The position numbers and the translations under genes were made by a program. Shown piece by piece: positions 1 through 8,473 of a DNA stretch of 64,000 nt. Numbering within the stretch: position 1 is the first letter of the stretch; every line of letters begins with the position of its first letter. The notes under the pieces are model-generated. The model had not been told where the DNA came from. It was given only the letters and a program-made list of their open reading frames with translations, and made no database searches. Source of the DNA: Lysinibacillus agricola (lineage in GTDB: Bacteria; Bacillota; Bacilli; Bacillales_A; Planococcaceae); assembly GCF_016638705.1 (NCBI RefSeq), contig NZ_CP067341.1:3785501-3849500 (forward strand), written 5' to 3'.

Positions 1-553
1 CTGTCAATTGCATTATTTCTTCGTGTGTAATGCGTTCACGTACAAGCTTATCAATCTGGGAATTGATTTGACTTGTCGTAATATTTTCTTGTGCTCTAAT
101 TTTCTTTTCCTCTGCATTTGTTACCTTTGCATAGGCAGCGTCATGATTTTTTAATATCCAAAAATCCTGTTTATCACGTAAAGTGACACGATTTGTTGGC
201 TGCTCAATCAATTGTGCCAGCTTTTCAGCTATTTCCAGCATTTCCTCCGTTGATGTCGTCTGCATTTTCGTATACGTAATCGCATTTTCTGGTTGGTTAT
301 CCACTAGAATACGCCCGTATCGATCATACATTCGTCCTCTTGGCACACTTGTATTAACAGGTACTTCCTCTTTACGCTCTAAATCGCGTACATAATCTTC
401 CCCTTTTACGATTTGCATATAGCCAAGCCTAAAAATTAACATCGAAAATACGATAAATATAGCAAAGAAAAGGACATTCATACGAAATGTTAAATTAGAG
501 TGATGTTTTGCTTTAACACTCGCCGCGCGATTTTTTCCCGGTGCTTTGCGCAT
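1..553 (-). CDS. Penicillin-binding protein (class B transpeptidase), N-terminal part; runs off the window
   Basis: The reading frame starts at an ATG at 553, preceded by a GAGGAGG ribosome site, and stays open to base 1, so only about 184 residues are visible. The start is basic (MRKAPGKNRAA), then one membrane anchor (VLFFAIFIVFSMLIFRLGY) and a region with RGRMYDRYGRILVDN. That RGxxxDRxGxxLA-like motif is the signature of the PBP dimerisation domain of PBP2/PbpA-type peptidoglycan transpeptidases. The catalytic SxxK, SxN and KTG motifs would lie outside the window. In B. subtilis pbpA lies near sodA, which agrees with sodA being the next gene. Family assignment is firm; the exact paralogue is not. 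Confidence 0.85.
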   Translation of the reverse strand, partial: MRKAPGKNRAASVKAKHHSNLTFRMNVLFFAIFIVFSMLIFRLGYMQIVKGEDYVRDLERKEEVPVNTSVPRGRMYDRYGRILVDNQPENAITYTKMQTTSTEEMLEIAEKLAQLIEQPTNRVTLRDKQDFWILKNHDAAYAKVTNAEEKKIRAQENITTSQINSQIDKLVRERITHEEIMQLT

Positions 554-804
554 ATGTATCCCCCTCCTCATCTAATTACAATTTAAATACACGATACTTA
601 GTATACCATTCGAAGGTACGACAGGAAAGCATGCACTTGTGAATTTATGATTGAAAACATCATTTATTTGACGGCACTTTAAGGTGAAAAGTTTCTGTTT
701 TTTATCGATAGTTCGAAAAAGAGTTTCTACAAATGTTGGATTGGTTGAGGCATCCTTCATCTTAAATAGTAGTATGGATACCCAATAGAACCTAAAAAGA
801 CAGC
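554..804. other. Intergenic region without recognised gene
   Basis: About 250 bases between the PBP start and the sodA terminator. A 62-codon open frame on the minus strand (572-760) has no ribosome site and no recognisable protein, so I treat it as non-coding. The region should hold the PBP promoter, but I could not single one out. Confidence 0.4.
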
Positions 805-853
805 AAAAAAGGCTATGTCTCGGTGATTCATCACCTTTGACATAGCCTTTTAT
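805..853 (-). terminator. Terminator of sodA
   Basis: Stem AAGGCTATGTC (809-819) pairs with GACATAGCCTT (839-849), with an inner GGTGA/TCACC helix. A-rich and T-rich flanks make it likely to work in both directions. Confidence 0.85.
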
Positions 854-863
854 TAAACAATAA

Positions 864-1469
864 TTATTTTGCAGCTTGGAATTTAGCTTCCACTACATCC
901 CAGTTTACTACGTTCCAGAATGCACCGATGTAATCTGGACGACGGTTTTGGTAGTTTAAGTAGTAAGCATGCTCCCAAACGTCTAAACCTAGGATTGGAG
1001 TTTTACCTTCCATAACTGGTGAGTCTTGGTTTGGAGTAGATGTAACAGCAACTGAGTCACCATCAACGATTAACCAAGCCCAACCTGAACCGAAGCGAGT
1101 TGTAGCAGCTTTTGCAAATTCTTCTTTGAATGCATCGAAAGAACCGAATTTAGCATCGATTGCTTTTGCAACTTCGCCAACTGGAGTGTTTGAACCGCCT
1201 GGAGCGATTAGTTCCCAGAATAATGAATGGTTAGCATGTCCGCCACCGTTGTTACGTACAGCAGTTTGTTTGTCAGCTGGAAGAGCATCAATGTTTGCGA
1301 TAAGATCGTTAATGTCTTTTTCAGCAAATTCAGTACCTTCTACTGCTGCGTTTAAATTTGTTACATAAGTATTGTGGTGTTTAGAATGGTGAATTTCCAT
1401 TGTTTTTGCATCGATATGTGGTTCTAATGCGTCATAAGCGTAAGTTAATTGTGGTAATTCATAAGCCAT
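864..1469 (-). CDS. sodA: Superoxide dismutase (Mn/Fe)
   Basis: A cytoplasmic enzyme that turns superoxide into oxygen and hydrogen peroxide. At 201 residues it has the standard length. The four metal ligands are visible: His27, His81 in GHANHSLFW, and Asp163 and His167 in DVWEHAYY. The GGGH and Gln-containing regions are like Mn enzymes of Bacillus. The ATG at 1469 follows GGGAGG. The gene is monocistronic, with its own promoter at 1514-1542 and a strong terminator right after it. Mn rather than Fe preference is inferred from the relatives. Confidence 0.98.
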   Translation of the reverse strand: MAYELPQLTYAYDALEPHIDAKTMEIHHSKHHNTYVTNLNAAVEGTEFAEKDINDLIANIDALPADKQTAVRNNGGGHANHSLFWELIAPGGSNTPVGEVAKAIDAKFGSFDAFKEEFAKAATTRFGSGWAWLIVDGDSVAVTSTPNQDSPVMEGKTPILGLDVWEHAYYLNYQNRRPDYIGAFWNVVNWDVVEAKFQAAK

Positions 1470-1513
1470 TGTTAAGTTCCTCCCTAAAATAAAGAAATAA
1501 TTAGTACATCCTT

Positions 1514-1542
1514 AGATTATCAAAATTGGTCAAACCATTCAA
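1514..1542 (-). promoter_or_regulatory. Likely SigA promoter of sodA
   Basis: On the minus strand: -35 TTGAAT, 17-base spacer, -10 TAATCT, about 45 bases before the sodA start. Called by eye from the consensus. Confidence 0.55.
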
Positions 1543-1616
1543 CGAAAAATACTTCAAAATGAATATTTCAGCCTTTTGACTGAAAAACCAATATGATTAC
1601 TACCCTTCCTCTTTTA

Positions 1617-1670
1617 TCAATTATGCCTCGGCATAATTGCGTCCGGATTCGGCTTTGTGCTTGCATAAAG
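1617..1670 (+). repeat. Repeat family B, copy 1 (truncated)
   Basis: Starts with the perfect hairpin AATTATGCC-TC-GGCATAATT followed by GCGTCCGG. The same block occurs at 59417, and the hairpin part at 13828. Only the left part is present here, abutting the 3' end of the DUF456 gene, where it may serve as a terminator-like hairpin. Confidence 0.7.
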
Positions 1671-1682
1671 AACTGCTGAAAA

Positions 1683-2162
1683 TCAAATTGCTATAAAGAA
1701 CACAACAATCATGACGATTTGAATCACTGCTTTGGCAAATGTTGATGCTAAAAATCCAACGAGAGAGCCAACACCGCTTTTCACAGCTTCTCCAAATGTA
1801 CGGCGCTCTACGATTAACTCTGCAATCACCGCTCCTAAAAATGGTCCAGCTAATATACCTGCAACTGGAATGACGAACGGGCCAATTAATAAACCAATGG
1901 TACTGCCCCACATCCCAGCATTTGAGCCACCGAATTTTTTAATACCAAAGGCGTTTGCTACAGTATCAGCACCAAATAAAATGACAACAAAGATAATCTC
2001 ACTCGCCCAGAACCACCAGCTTAACTCTGTAAATGAGAAAAATAATCCATATACTAAAAAACCACCGAGTAAAAAAAGCACACCTGGAATGATTGGGTAC
2101 ACCAAGCCAATAAACGAAATGATAAAGCAGGCAATCACTAAGATCCAGCCAACAAATTCCAT
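1683..2162 (-). CDS. DUF456 membrane protein (YqgC-like)
   Basis: 159 residues, almost entirely hydrophobic, with about four to five membrane segments and the glycine-rich GSTIGLLIGPF...AGILAGPFLGAVIAEL pattern of DUF456. The start is well fixed by AAAGGAGAG before the ATG at 2162. B. subtilis has a relative (yqgC) next to sodA, so the neighbourhood is conserved. Function is not established for the family; the glycine-rich membrane hairpins would fit helix packing or a small channel, but that is speculation. The 3' end runs directly into a truncated family B repeat. Confidence 0.85.
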   Translation of the reverse strand: MEFVGWILVIACFIISFIGLVYPIIPGVLFLLGGFLVYGLFFSFTELSWWFWASEIIFVVILFGADTVANAFGIKKFGGSNAGMWGSTIGLLIGPFVIPVAGILAGPFLGAVIAELIVERRTFGEAVKSGVGSLVGFLASTFAKAVIQIVMIVVFFIAI

Positions 2163-2207
2163 AAAATTCTCTCCTTTTGTCGTGCATCAGGTTAGTTAAT
2201 TAGAAGA

Positions 2208-2358
2208 CGCTGATTTCCGCTACGGGCTACTCGATTTCCTGTAGGCGAGCACCGAGCTGCTTCCTCAGCTTGGTTGTGGCTGTCGCTTCGCTTTCGCACA
2301 GATAAAACATGTTGTGGCTGTCGCTTCGCTTTCGCACAGAAAACATTCGCTCCGTGCC
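2208..2358 (+). repeat. Repeat family D, copy 1, with two core repeat units
   Basis: Begins GCTGATTTCCGCTACGG and ends CATTCGCTCCGTGC. A second copy with the same ends lies inverted at 11599-11727. Inside are two direct units containing GCTGTCGCTTCGCTTTCGC, each 38 bases apart, the same core that builds the family A tandem arrays. Confidence 0.75.
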
Positions 2359-2442
2359 TTTTATCAGTCAATAATCCTAATCAACACGCCTGGTCGTGCA
2401 TTGCCTTTCATACGGATTCACAAAGCTAAAAGTTTCGTTCTT

Positions 2443-4074
2443 TTAATGTCGAATTCCTAAAATAGAGTCAGCTATATTAACAGCATGATCTCCTATACGC
2501 TCTAAATTGCTAACGATATCTGTATAGACGATTCCTGCAGCTCCATTACATTCATTTTTATTTAAGCGTGCAATATGCTTTTGTCTTAGCTTATCTTCCA
2601 TGTCATCTATCAAGCTTTCGAGCTCAGTTACTTCTTGTGCCAAGCTCAAACTTGCCGTATCCAGAGCCTCTATGCTCTTACGAACAGCTTCAATTGCTAA
2701 GCTAAACATGCCTATTAAATCTTGTCGTGCTGACTTACTTAAATTTACCTCATGATGATCTTTATATTGAAGAAGCTCTAAAATATTTTCAAAATGATCG
2801 CCTATACGTTCAATGTCTCGTACATTTGTTAAAAGTGTATGGTGTCTTACTGAGTCTGCACGAGAGAGTGGTTGCTTAGACACCATCACTAAATAATTCG
2901 TAATTTCCTTATCTAAATGATTGAGAGCCACTTCTAACTGTAAAACTGTAGGAATATGAGTAGCTTCACCTGTTTTCATATATAAAAATGTTTCTTCTAA
3001 ACCATGGAGTGCATGCTCACCCATGCGTAACACTTCCTCCTTCGCTTGACCAAGTGCAATCGCCGGAGAGGAATCAATGAATGATGGATCTAAATGCTTC
3101 GTTGTCACATCAATATTTCCATCATGTCCAGGAACTAACTTCGTGACGAGTGTAGCCAATCCTGCGATAAATGGTAGCTGAATCATCATGTTAATAACAT
3201 TAAATGAGCCATGCGCTATCGCTATTTGCATTTTCGCTTCTAAATGGAGTAACCCACTAATCCACTGAACATACTGCATAAATGGTGTGAAAAACACCAT
3301 GAAAATGATAGTACCTATAACATTGAATAGCACATGGGCCGCCGCTGCACGTTTAGCATATATAGAAGCACCGAGTGAAGCTAAAACTGCTGTAATAGTC
3401 GTGCCTATATTTTCGCCAAATAAAATAGGTAATGCACTATCTAAACCAATTAAATGCTCAGCATACAAGCCCTGTAGCACGCCAACAGTTGCTGTTGAGC
3501 TTTGAACAAGCAATGTAAAAACGGTTCCTAGAAAAATCCCTACAATGGGCTGACTACTTAGATGAAGCGTTAATGATGTTAAATCTGCTAATTGATGAAG
3601 TGACTGCATGCTTGCACTCATTAGCTCTAATCCTAAAAATAATCCCCCAAAGCCAAATACTATTTGCCCAATATGCTGGTACGTCGCTTTCTTAAAGAAA
3701 AATAACAATCCAGCTCCAATCGCCAATAATGGATAAAAATAAATGCCGATATTAATACCAATAATAAATGCGGTTATTGTCGTGCCAATATTTGCTCCCA
3801 TGATGACGCCAATTGCTTGACGCAATGTTAAAAAGCCTGCACTCACTAGCCCAACCGTAATCACTGTCGTGGCAGAGCTCGACTGGATACAAATCGTCAC
3901 AATTATGCCCACTAACACACCCATTAAAGGATTTGTTGTAAAACGATTCAACCATTCACGCAGTCGATCATCTGCTGATTTTTGGAGCCCATCCCCCATA
4001 AATTTAATGGAAAATAAAAAGACTCCTAAACCACCTAAAAATTGAAACAGTATGCTTTGCCAATCTATTGTCAA
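2443..4074 (-). CDS. Na+/phosphate cotransporter family protein with PhoU-like tail
   Basis: A membrane transporter of the NptA / Na-Pi cotransporter II family, expected to import phosphate with sodium. Two inverted-repeat halves are visible, each with the family QSSSATT or QSSTATV motif (about residues 65 and 190), plus GANIGTTITA and GENIGTTITA. The C-terminal 200 residues are soluble and helical with two LERIGDH-type motifs, as in PhoU. The frame opens at a TTG at 4089, but GGAG sits inside it nine bases before the TTG at 4074, so I place the start there (543 residues). No phosphate regulator is adjacent. Substrate is inferred from the family. Confidence 0.88.
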   Translation of the reverse strand: MTIDWQSILFQFLGGLGVFLFSIKFMGDGLQKSADDRLREWLNRFTTNPLMGVLVGIIVTICIQSSSATTVITVGLVSAGFLTLRQAIGVIMGANIGTTITAFIIGINIGIYFYPLLAIGAGLLFFFKKATYQHIGQIVFGFGGLFLGLELMSASMQSLHQLADLTSLTLHLSSQPIVGIFLGTVFTLLVQSSTATVGVLQGLYAEHLIGLDSALPILFGENIGTTITAVLASLGASIYAKRAAAAHVLFNVIGTIIFMVFFTPFMQYVQWISGLLHLEAKMQIAIAHGSFNVINMMIQLPFIAGLATLVTKLVPGHDGNIDVTTKHLDPSFIDSSPAIALGQAKEEVLRMGEHALHGLEETFLYMKTGEATHIPTVLQLEVALNHLDKEITNYLVMVSKQPLSRADSVRHHTLLTNVRDIERIGDHFENILELLQYKDHHEVNLSKSARQDLIGMFSLAIEAVRKSIEALDTASLSLAQEVTELESLIDDMEDKLRQKHIARLNKNECNGAAGIVYTDIVSNLERIGDHAVNIADSILGIRH

Positions 4075-4268
4075 TTGTATTCGCTCCAATTCTTACGTCT
4101 CTACTACTCTATTCCTAATCTTTAAATGATAGTGTACAAAAAGTAAAGAAAACCTTTAACTTCTTTACATAATGTTAACATTTCATTATCGTATCCTCCG
4201 TTATTATTACTTATTTCATATCTTGTGAAAGTTGAACATGGTAAAATAGCGATTGGAGGAGATATGTT

Positions 4269-4787
4269 ATGAAACACTCACAACTATTTATCGATAGCTT
4301 AATTCATCCCAAAAAACTAGCTGCCTATCGTTTATTACCTATCGGAAAAGTCATCCAATATACCTTTCTTCTAATTACTGTTGTTACAGTTTTCTCTTTT
4401 GGTCGTTTTACGGCTGGTATGTCTGTCGATACATTTGATATGGATAGTTTAAATGGCATAACAGAATACATAGAAGGCATTAAATGGTTATTGTATCCCG
4501 TGACATTCATCATGCTTTTTGTTTTTACAACGATGCTTATTTTTGCACAAATTGCTCTCTATGCATTGGCAGGTCTATTTATCTTAAAAATCATGAAGCG
4601 TCGCGGTGAATATCGTCATATTTGGCGTACTACAACATTTGCTATGACTTGGGCAATTCTTATAAGTATGCTTTCAGATTATCTACCGATTAACAGTACA
4701 ATTATCTCTGTTTTTTCATTACTGTTAACGATGACTCTATTAATCGTAGCCTTGACAAAATATCCAAAACAACCAATCTCAAAATAA
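4269..4787 (+). CDS. DUF1189 membrane protein (YqgB-like)
   Basis: 172 residues with four to five predicted membrane helices (about residues 28-48, 80-110, 125-145 and 150-165). It opens with MKHSQLFIDSLIHPKKLAAYR, typical of the DUF1189 family, whose members start with a short amphipathic segment before the first helix. GGAGGAG precedes the ATG at 4269. In B. subtilis a protein of this family lies in the same ispG-sodA neighbourhood. Function unknown. Confidence 0.8.
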   Translation: MKHSQLFIDSLIHPKKLAAYRLLPIGKVIQYTFLLITVVTVFSFGRFTAGMSVDTFDMDSLNGITEYIEGIKWLLYPVTFIMLFVFTTMLIFAQIALYALAGLFILKIMKRRGEYRHIWRTTTFAMTWAILISMLSDYLPINSTIISVFSLLLTMTLLIVALTKYPKQPISK

Positions 4788-4850
4788 TGTGCATGAATCC
4801 CCTCTCTTCTAAATATAGTGTAGAAAAAGGAGGGATTTTTATGTGCATTA

Positions 4851-5183
4851 GTGTTAACAGCTATCATCATTATTTTTGCCTTTGTCATAAAAGTAGATTT
4901 AACAGAAGGGTCATTACATCTCGCAGCCTTTTATCCGAAAAATACAGAAAACGCCCTTTGTGAAAAACAGCGAGAGCCCAATTATATCACTGTACAGACT
5001 ATTCAAGGCGATACCCTTCACAGCTTATTCGCACTACATCCTGCAAAAGTACCCATGACCTTTCCTGAACGATTACAGCTATTTTATGAATTAAACCCAC
5101 ACTTACAATTACAGGCACTTATTCCTGGTGAAAATATTAAGCTTCCTCTGTCATTTGAATTTGAAAACAAATGTGGAAAATGA
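4851..5183 (+). CDS. Membrane-anchored LysM-like protein; start probably damaged
   Basis: 110 residues from a GTG: one N-terminal hydrophobic anchor (TAIIIIFAFVI), then an outer segment with ITVQTIQGDTLHSLF...LQLFYELNPHLQ...LIPGENIKLP, which reads like a LysM peptidoglycan-binding repeat. GGAGGG (4829-4834) is 6 bases before an ATG at 4841 but 16 bases before this GTG. The ATG is one base out of frame; dropping a single T would give M-A-L-V-L-T-A. Either a weak GTG start is used or the gene has a one-base insertion. It resembles the small YqgA-type wall proteins near ispG, but I am not sure of homology. Confidence 0.6.
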   Translation: MLTAIIIIFAFVIKVDLTEGSLHLAAFYPKNTENALCEKQREPNYITVQTIQGDTLHSLFALHPAKVPMTFPERLQLFYELNPHLQLQALIPGENIKLPLSFEFENKCGK

Positions 5184-5201
5184 AAAGTTAGCGTTTCTTC
5201 C

Positions 5202-5230
5202 TTGTCCTTATTTTCTTACACTGCTAAAAT
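5202..5230 (+). promoter_or_regulatory. Likely SigA promoter of ispG
   Basis: TTGTCC, 17-base spacer, TAAAAT, about 49 bases before the ispG start. Confidence 0.5.
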
Positions 5231-5278
5231 AAATGTCAGTGACGGTCGAAAGTATGGCCCGAAAAGGAGAGAAAGTTA

Positions 5279-6394
5279 ATGAGTGAAATTTGTCACCGTT
5301 CAAATACACGTCCCGTGCGTGTCGGTAACTTAACAATTGGTGGTAGTAATGAATTATTCATTCAAAGTATGTGTACAACAAAAACACATGATGTCGAAGC
5401 AACAGTAGCAGAAATTCTTCGTCTTGAGGAAGCGGGCTGTCAAATTGTTCGTGTCGCAGTACCAGATGAGCGTGCAGCGGATGCGATTGCAGAAATAAAA
5501 AAACGTATCCATATTCCATTAGTAGCTGATATTCACTTTGACTATAAATTAGCATTAAAAGCAATTGAAAATGGTATCGATAAAGTTCGTATTAACCCAG
5601 GTAATATTGGGCGTAAAGAAAAAGTAGAGGCTGTTGTTAATGCAGCTAAGGCTAAAGGTATTCCAATTCGTATCGGGGTAAACGCTGGTTCATTAGAGCG
5701 TCATATTTTAGAAAAATATGGTTACCCTACTGCAGACGGTATGGTAGAATCTGCCCTTCACCACATTAAAATTTTAGAAGACTTGGACTTCCACGATATT
5801 ATCGTATCCATGAAGGCATCAGACGTAAATCTAGCGATTGAAGCCTATGAGAAAGCGTCTAAAGCTTTTAATTACCCTCTACACTTAGGGATTACAGAAT
5901 CAGGTACATTATTTGCTGGTACTGTAAAATCTGCGGCTGGCCTTGGTGCAATCCTATCAAAAGGAATTGGTAATACATTACGTATTTCTCTATCTGCTGA
6001 TCCTGTTGAAGAGATAAAAGTAGCACGTGAGCTATTAAAATCATTCGGTCTTGCTTCTAATATGGCAACCCTGATTTCATGCCCAACATGTGGTCGCATC
6101 GAAATTGACTTAATTTCAATTGCCAATGAAGTAGAAGAATATATTTCTAAACTTAATGTACCGTTAAAAGTAGCTGTTCTTGGCTGTGCGGTAAACGGTC
6201 CTGGTGAAGCACGCGAAGCCGATATCGGTATTGCTGGTGCTCGTGGTGAAGGTTTACTATTTATGAAAGGCAAAACAGTTCGTAAAGTGCCTGAAGAAAC
6301 AATGGTAGAAGAGTTGAAAAAGGAAATCGATAAATTAGCAGCTGAAATGGCAGAAAAACGTGCGGCAGAAGAAGCAGAAAAAGCGAACGCCTAG
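5279..6394 (+). CDS. ispG: 4-hydroxy-3-methylbut-2-enyl-diphosphate synthase
   Basis: The sixth step of the MEP isoprenoid pathway: reductive ring opening of methylerythritol cyclodiphosphate to HMBPP in the cytoplasm. The N-terminal TIM-barrel half shows [14 protein letters not shown] and RINPGNIG. The C-terminal half carries the [4Fe-4S] ligands Cys268 and Cys271 (CPTCGR) and Cys303, with Glu310 in [10 protein letters not shown]. The 371-residue length is that of the bacterial single-module form. GGAGAG precedes the ATG. The downstream nucleotidase starts 11 bases after the stop, so the two are cotranscribed. The partner enzyme ispH is at 36.4 kb. Confidence 0.97.
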   Translation: MSEICHRSNTRPVRVGNLTIGGSNELFIQSMCTTKTHDVEATVAEILRLEEAGCQIVRVAVPDERAADAIAEIKKRIHIPLVADIHFDYKLALKAIENGIDKVRINPGNIGRKEKVEAVVNAAKAKGIPIRIGVNAGSLERHILEKYGYPTADGMVESALHHIKILEDLDFHDIIVSMKASDVNLAIEAYEKASKAFNYPLHLGITESGTLFAGTVKSAAGLGAILSKGIGNTLRISLSADPVEEIKVARELLKSFGLASNMATLISCPTCGRIEIDLISIANEVEEYISKLNVPLKVAVLGCAVNGPGEAREADIGIAGARGEGLLFMKGKTVRKVPEETMVEELKKEIDKLAAEMAEKRAAEEAEKANA

Positions 6395-6405
6395 GAGGTG
6401 CTAGC

Positions 6406-6978
6406 ATGAAAAAGCCCCGCTTTGGTATTGATATCGATGGAACGGTGACATGTCCTAGTACACTCATTCCACATATCAATAAACAATACAATGTAAATAT
6501 TACACTGGACGATGTGTGCGAATATGATTTTTTATCAGCATTTCCCCACCCTGTTGATCGTGTAGCATTTAATACATGGTTTAAAGAAAATGAGCCATTT
6601 ATGTACGAAGTATCTGAAGCAGCTAAAGATGTGAAAGATATTTTAAATACGTGGAAAGAAAACTACGAACTTTATTACATCTCTGCTCGTGGTGAGAACG
6701 TATCAGATGTTACGGTAAATTGGTTTAAATCACAATCTATTCCGTACGATCATATCGAGCTCATCGGTAGTCACGATAAGGTTTCCGTTGCAAAAAGACA
6801 TGGTGTTGAGGCATTTTTTGAGGATAAGCATGATAATGCGGTCATGCTTGCGGAGGAATTAAAAATACCTGTCGTATTATTTGACACTCCGTATAATCGT
6901 CTTGCTGTTCCGGACAATGTCGTACGAGTTTATAATTGGCAAGAAGCCAACCAATTTATCACCAACTATTTTAAATAA
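6406..6978 (+). CDS. HAD-superfamily 5'-nucleotidase-like phosphatase (YqfW-like)
   Basis: 190 residues. The HAD motif I is GIDIDGTVT, with nucleophile Asp9 and acid Asp11. A later ISARGE is motif II and FFEDKHDNAV motif IV. The family includes 5'(3')-deoxyribonucleotidase type C phosphatases acting on (deoxy)nucleoside monophosphates. The gene overlaps its SD with the ispG stop (TAGGAGG), so it is translated from the ispG transcript, as in other Bacillales. Substrate is inferred. Confidence 0.85.
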   Translation: MKKPRFGIDIDGTVTCPSTLIPHINKQYNVNITLDDVCEYDFLSAFPHPVDRVAFNTWFKENEPFMYEVSEAAKDVKDILNTWKENYELYYISARGENVSDVTVNWFKSQSIPYDHIELIGSHDKVSVAKRHGVEAFFEDKHDNAVMLAEELKIPVVLFDTPYNRLAVPDNVVRVYNWQEANQFITNYFK

Positions 6979-6983
6979 ACAAA

Positions 6984-7019
6984 AGAGTCGTGTTCATGTA
7001 TTGAACACGACTCTACTTC
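6984..7019. terminator. Bidirectional terminator
   Basis: Perfect 13-bp stem AGAGTCGTGTTCA (6984-6996) with its complement at 7002-7014 and a five-base loop, between the convergent nucleotidase gene and the small minus-strand gene at 7022. Confidence 0.9.
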
Positions 7020-7021
7020 TT

Positions 7022-7150
7022 TTATATCTCAAGTATCCCCCGCAACCAACGCTCAACAAAATTTTCAAAGGTAATACCATAGTTTTCGTAAACAGCATGA
7101 TACACAAAATAAGTCCCTAATCGTTCAAGTAATTCATCATTAATCTTCAT
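7022..7150 (-). CDS. Small uncharacterised protein, 42 residues
   Basis: The frame from the ATG at 7150 to the TAA at 7022-7024 encodes MKINDELLERLGTYFVYHAV, then YENYGITFENFVERWLRGIL and a final EI. A good ribosome site (AAAGGAGCGG) lies upstream, and a shared bidirectional terminator lies eight bases after the stop. The composition is that of a soluble amphipathic protein with aromatic and acidic residues, not a random frame. I do not recognise a family. Confidence 0.7.
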   Translation of the reverse strand: MKINDELLERLGTYFVYHAVYENYGITFENFVERWLRGILEI

Positions 7151-7339
7151 CACAAACCGCTCCTTTCTTTTTATGAATTTACTAAATTTTCAGACACTTA
7201 AACTTCCAATTTCTTGAACATTCAAGTGGAGGTCGCATCGTTGCAAAACCGTCACAATCTGCCGCCATCATGCCCTTTCTTCACATTTTTCTTTTCGTTA
7301 ATATAGTAGTAACAACTTGCAATACTGGAGGGACTACTT

Positions 7340-7834
7340 GTGAAATGGATGACAAAGGTAGCTTGTATAACATGTTTTTGTGCCTTGCTAGCTGGCTGCG
7401 GGGATCGACTATCCGAAATTAAAGAAGCGGCTACAGGCATAAATTCAGCAGCAGACTCCGCAGCTAGTGCAGTTAGTCGTGATGTACATGCTATACGAGC
7501 AATTGCCATTAACTATAAAGACACATCTTTTACGGTTAATGACCTATTTAAAACTATTTTACGTGACACACGCATGGATTATGACGCTGAAAAAAGAGAG
7601 CTTCATGTGAGAGGCACATGGCAAGCACCACTATTTTATGAGCAGACGTGGGATGATACCATGAAAAAACAACTCGCTGAAACAGGTGTAGTAACTGTTA
7701 CATGTACGATAATGAACAATAAAATTGATAGCTCTTCTACAAATGTAACACTTGTATTTAATGATGAAACAATTCTAGAAATGACTGGCGAAGATGCACT
7801 TCATCACCTATACAATACATATTTACAAAAATAA
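7340..7834 (+). CDS. Putative lipoprotein, unknown function
   Basis: 164 residues from a GTG seven bases after GGAGGG. The signal peptide ends in the lipobox LLAGC (Cys20), so the mature protein should be lipid-anchored on the outer face of the membrane. Next is an alanine-rich helical stretch (about residues 28-48). The rest is a compact domain with alternating hydrophobic strands (VVTVTCTIMNN, STNVTLVF). No family recognised. It has its own terminator, so it is probably a single-gene unit. Confidence 0.8.
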   Translation: MKWMTKVACITCFCALLAGCGDRLSEIKEAATGINSAADSAASAVSRDVHAIRAIAINYKDTSFTVNDLFKTILRDTRMDYDAEKRELHVRGTWQAPLFYEQTWDDTMKKQLAETGVVTVTCTIMNNKIDSSSTNVTLVFNDETILEMTGEDALHHLYNTYLQK

Positions 7835-7840
7835 ACTTCG

Positions 7841-7880
7841 TAGCTTTTCTAACATTTAGTCGTTAGAAAAGCTATATATT
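7841..7880 (+). terminator. Terminator of the lipoprotein gene
   Basis: 13-bp stem TAGCTTTTCTAAC (7841-7853) / GTTAGAAAAGCTA (7862-7874), seven bases after the stop codon, followed by a T-rich stretch. Confidence 0.85.
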
Positions 7881-7917
7881 TTTGAAAAAAATTATAGTGT
7901 CATATTAATTAAAGTAT

Positions 7918-7954
7918 GGTTCTTCGGCAAAACGAGGGGTTGATTTCCGTTCCA
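7918..7954 (+). repeat. Repeat family A, left-end fragment
   Basis: TTCTTCGGCAAAACGAGGGG followed by TTGATTTCCGTTCC matches the left end of the copy at 15187, with two differences. Nothing of the inner or right part follows, so this is a solo end. Confidence 0.65.
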
Positions 7955-8005
7955 GGTACTCCCCAAAAGGGAATCTTACAATTTTGAAATATTGTACCCT
8001 ATTAT

Positions 8006-8055
8006 TTGAAAACTATTAAACCATCACGTTATAATCAAAGTATCACGTGATGGTT
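8006..8055 (+). promoter_or_regulatory. Promoter and dyad operator of the merR-CNNM operon
   Basis: TTGAAA (8006-8011) and TATAAT (8030-8035) with an 18-base spacer. An inverted repeat AACCATCACG (8019-8028) / CGTGATGGTT (8046-8055) surrounds the -10 box and start point, and its right arm contains the palindrome ATCACGTGAT. This suggests autoregulation by the MerR protein encoded next. Confidence 0.6.
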
Positions 8056-8068
8056 CGGAGGTGTTTGT

Positions 8069-8473
8069 ATTGGGACAGAGAAATTAAAAATTGGTGAACT
8101 TGCAGAAATAACAGGCATTACAAAAAGAACAATCGATTATTATACAAACATTGGCCTGTTGGAAGCAGAACGTTCTACATCAAATTATCGCTACTATACC
8201 CCTGCAATGATTGAACGACTTCATTTTATTGAGCAACGCAAACAGGAGGGTCTTTCACTCATAGAAATACAACATGAACTAAACATCACTCCGTATGAAG
8301 AAATCGATGTACAAATGCTGCGTTTAAAAATGCAAGACTTAGAGCAGGATGTAACTTCTCTACTTGAACAAATGAACAAACAAGACAATAAAAATATTGA
8401 AAAGATTAAAAAAAATGTTTCACCCGAAAGTGTTGCACTCATGCAATCTTTGCTTTTACTTATTCATAATTAG
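8069..8473 (+). CDS. MerR-family transcriptional regulator, apparent ATT start
   Basis: The frame encodes an N-terminal MerR winged helix (KLKIGELAEITGITKRTIDYY, NIGLL, RYYTPAMIERLHFI) and a C-terminal coiled coil. The helix-turn-helix begins far upstream of the first TTG (8159), so the true start must be earlier, yet there is no ATG, GTG or TTG after the stop at 8048-8050. An ATT at 8069 lies seven bases after GGAGG (8057-8061), giving a 134-residue protein starting (M)GTEKLKIGEL. An overlapping TTG at 8070 would be in frame only with one more G. So this is either an ATT start or a one-base lesion. MerR next to a CNNM transporter resembles yhdQ-yhdP of B. subtilis. Confidence 0.8.
   Translation: MGTEKLKIGELAEITGITKRTIDYYTNIGLLEAERSTSNYRYYTPAMIERLHFIEQRKQEGLSLIEIQHELNITPYEEIDVQMLRLKMQDLEQDVTSLLEQMNKQDNKNIEKIKKNVSPESVALMQSLLLLIHN

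Noticed and set aside
572..760. 62-residue minus-strand frame upstream of the PBP gene
   Set aside because: No ribosome site and no protein-like conservation seen.
1732..2199. 155-residue plus-strand frame opposite the DUF456 gene
   Set aside because: Antisense shadow; proline/asparagine-rich reverse image of a membrane protein.
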